NCBI GenBank assembly: GCA_003567255.1 | Contig: PWZW01000235.1 | Span: 1-6,378, forward strand | Source: Puniceicoccaceae bacterium | GTDB lineage: Bacteria; Verrucomicrobiota; Verrucomicrobiia; Opitutales; Coraliomargaritaceae | Direction: 5' to 3' | Length of the DNA stretch: 6,378 nucleotides | In this document: piece after piece, positions 4,953 through 6,378 of the stretch | Layout of the letters: the number at the start of each line of letters is the position of its first letter | Position numbering within the stretch: position 1 is the stretch's first letter | The notes under the pieces: generated by a model | Databases searched by the model: none | Told to the model about the DNA's origin: nothing | What the model saw: the letters and a program-made list of their open reading frames with translations, nothing else | Program-made: the position numbers and the translations under genes

Positions 4953-6378
4953 TTAGAAAGGAAAACCCACAGAGAAGTGGAGCGTTCCCTGTGGGTCGCT
5001 TGGACGACGATTGAAATTTCTTCCATACTCGAGGCGAATCGGTCCGACCGGACTCCGGTAGCGCAAGCCCACCCCGCCCGAGTAAACTTGCTCATCAAAT
5101 CCGCCACCACTCGCCTGAACGGAGGAACTAAGCAGATCCACAAAGGTAACTACCGAAAAGTTGTCGACGAGCCTCTGCTCCAACTCGAAATTCCCCAAAA
5201 GGTAGGTCTCCGCACCGATCTGATTTCCGGCTGCATCCACCGGCGAAGCTTCGCCCTGTTGGTATCCACGAACCGTATTTTCTCCACCAAGAAAAAAGCG
5301 CTCGTTAAACGGAATGTTCCTCTCGGATGATTCGAAGGAGAAGAGATAGCCATAGCGTAAGGAGACATGAAAAATCAGGCCATTTCTAAAGGGACGGTGA
5401 TAACTGGTGAACGCCTCAAATTTCTGAAAATTTACATTTCCACCAAAATATTCATTAGAGACCTTTAAAACGCTTCCAACACTGTAGCCACGCTCCGGGT
5501 ACAGACTGTTGTCTCGTCGATCCATAGTACCCCGCAAGCTGAAAGCGGCGACCGTTGCACGTTCTCGGGTTTCAAAATCTGAACTTACGTTACGCCGGGC
5601 ATCTTGACCCTCGATACCGTACTCAAGGGCAGTTAAAATTCCCTGCGAAGGGAAATTGACCGAGGTACCCACGGTCAACCCTACCGTTGTCCGCTCAAAG
5701 GTGATTTCCTCGCGGAAAGAATAGCGAGCCCGGCTAAAGCCTATCAAATCTGTCCCAAATAATTGCGGGACCACATAACGGCTGCTGAGCCCTCGTGCCT
5801 TGACGCTTTGCTTGCCATCAAATTCGTAGCGGTGCGCACGGCCAAAAGGGTTCACATGCTGCCACCGAAAACCCACCCGCGCGAGTTCGTACGAACCCCA
5901 ACCAGCCAAGAGGCTAAGCTCTTTCCGCAGGCCGGGGTTGAGTTGGTAGGTTACACTGCGCTGGTCCTCTGAGACCTGCTCCGTCGTGTAATCAACGGTT
6001 TGAAAAATACCGAGAGCGAGGAGCCTGCGCCGAGCCGCGTTGATCTCGACCAAGTCCAGGGGCTCACCCTGCCTCAGCTCGGCCTGACGGCGGAGCACCG
6101 ATTCGCGTAGTTTTTCCTCACGGGCGAAGGTCACTTCGTCGAGATAGATCTTTGGGCCACGGGTTAAGTGAAAGCGTAGAACCCGCTCAACCACACCCTC
6201 GGTTGCCGGTGACTCCTCCTCAACCACGACCGAAACGCGGGCATCTGGATACCCTTCTCGGTAGGCCCGGTTGAGTATCATCTGACGCTGCTCACGTTCC
6301 CAATCCCTCGTATGGAGGACGTCCTCGGGAACACTTTCGGAGACGATCTCGCCGTCCATCAAACTGTCCGTTTGGATA
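4953..6378 (-). CDS. BamA/TamA-family (Omp85) outer-membrane protein, C-terminal part, 5' end outside window
   Basis: This protein inserts or assembles outer-membrane proteins. The frame stays open to the window edge (a few codons beyond the internal TTG-ATG at 6362-6357), so the signal peptide and first POTRA domains are missing. Residues are counted from that TTG. Residues 1-70 look like the end of one POTRA domain (YREGYPDARVSV) and 71-145 like a complete final POTRA (KIYLDEVTFA, LLALGIFQTVDY). From about 150 to 469 is the barrel, with alternating strands, DRRDNSLYPERGY (291-303 region), the hallmark FFLGGENTVRGY (356-367) whose VRGY lies in barrel loop 6, SPVGPIRLEYG (437-447) and a terminal phenylalanine in HFSVGFPF, the usual Omp85 recognition end. 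The SPVGPIRLEYG ending resembles TamA more than BamA, but POTRA number cannot be counted here, so no symbol is given. It converges on the NamZ-like gene with a 58-base gap, so it belongs to a separate transcription unit. Confidence 0.92.
   Translation of the reverse strand, partial: IQTDSLMDGEIVSESVPEDVLHTRDWEREQRQMILNRAYREGYPDARVSVVVEEESPATEGVVERVLRFHLTRGPKIYLDEVTFAREEKLRESVLRRQAELRQGEPLDLVEINAARRRLLALGIFQTVDYTTEQVSEDQRSVTYQLNPGLRKELSLLAGWGSYELARVGFRWQHVNPFGRAHRYEFDGKQSVKARGLSSRYVVPQLFGTDLIGFSRARYSFREEITFERTTVGLTVGTSVNFPSQGILTALEYGIEGQDARRNVSSDFETRERATVAAFSLRGTMDRRDNSLYPERGYSVGSVLKVSNEYFGGNVNFQKFEAFTSYHRPFRNGLIFHVSLRYGYLFSFESSERNIPFNERFFLGGENTVRGYQQGEASPVDAAGNQIGAETYLLGNFELEQRLVDNFSVVTFVDLLSSSVQASGGGFDEQVYSGGVGLRYRSPVGPIRLEYGRNFNRRPSDPQGTLHFSVGFPF

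Noticed and set aside
4821..5330. 169-residue plus-strand frame across the convergent gap
   Set aside because: It overlaps the end of the NamZ-like gene in another frame and lies antisense to the conserved Omp85 barrel, with no credible start site or domain.
4953..6362. TTG at 6362 as the true start of the Omp85 protein
   Set aside because: The frame continues to the window edge, no signal peptide follows the TTG, and the sequence starts in the middle of a POTRA domain, so the gene is cut by the window rather than starting there.

Overview
The window carries five protein-coding genes with cell-envelope character and no RNA gene, mobile element or CRISPR array that I can see. It looks like a chromosomal segment of a Gram-negative bacterium: it encodes a lipoprotein, an MsbA-type lipid exporter and an outer-membrane Omp85 barrel. 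Moderate GC content, weak or absent Shine-Dalgarno sequences and the general flavour of the proteins suggest Verrucomicrobiota, possibly Opitutae. That placement is inference from family resemblance, not a search result.

Layout. At the left end, a short stretch (1-72) with no assignable gene is followed by a strong symmetrical hairpin terminator (73-109). Next comes a small lipoprotein gene on the minus strand (134-391). A divergent intergenic region (392-571) holds a plausible minus-strand promoter, a perfect 8-bp inverted repeat overlapping it, and a 10-bp palindrome. Three plus-strand genes follow: a PLP-dependent sugar aminotransferase of the DegT/DnrJ/EryC1/StrS family (572-1738), an MsbA-like ABC exporter with fused membrane and ATPase domains (1811-3574), and a secreted DUF1343/NamZ-family protein related to exo-N-acetylmuramidases (3629-4894). 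Converging on them from the right edge is the C-terminal part of a BamA/TamA-family outer-membrane protein (4953-6378, cut by the window end).

How the genes may work together. The aminotransferase would supply an amino sugar nucleotide for a surface polysaccharide or lipopolysaccharide. The exporter would flip a lipid-linked product, most simply lipid A-core, across the inner membrane. The NamZ-like protein would act on peptidoglycan fragments outside the cytoplasm, and the Omp85 protein would insert or assemble outer-membrane proteins. The three plus-strand genes are close together (gaps of 72 and 54 bases) and may be co-transcribed. However, a hairpin with a T-run lies just before the exporter start and could partly separate the aminotransferase from the rest.

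No clear undescribed multi-gene system is visible. The points most worth a second look are the altered conserved motif in the NamZ-like protein, the inverted repeat over the lipoprotein promoter, and the hairpin plus T-run directly before the exporter's GTG start.
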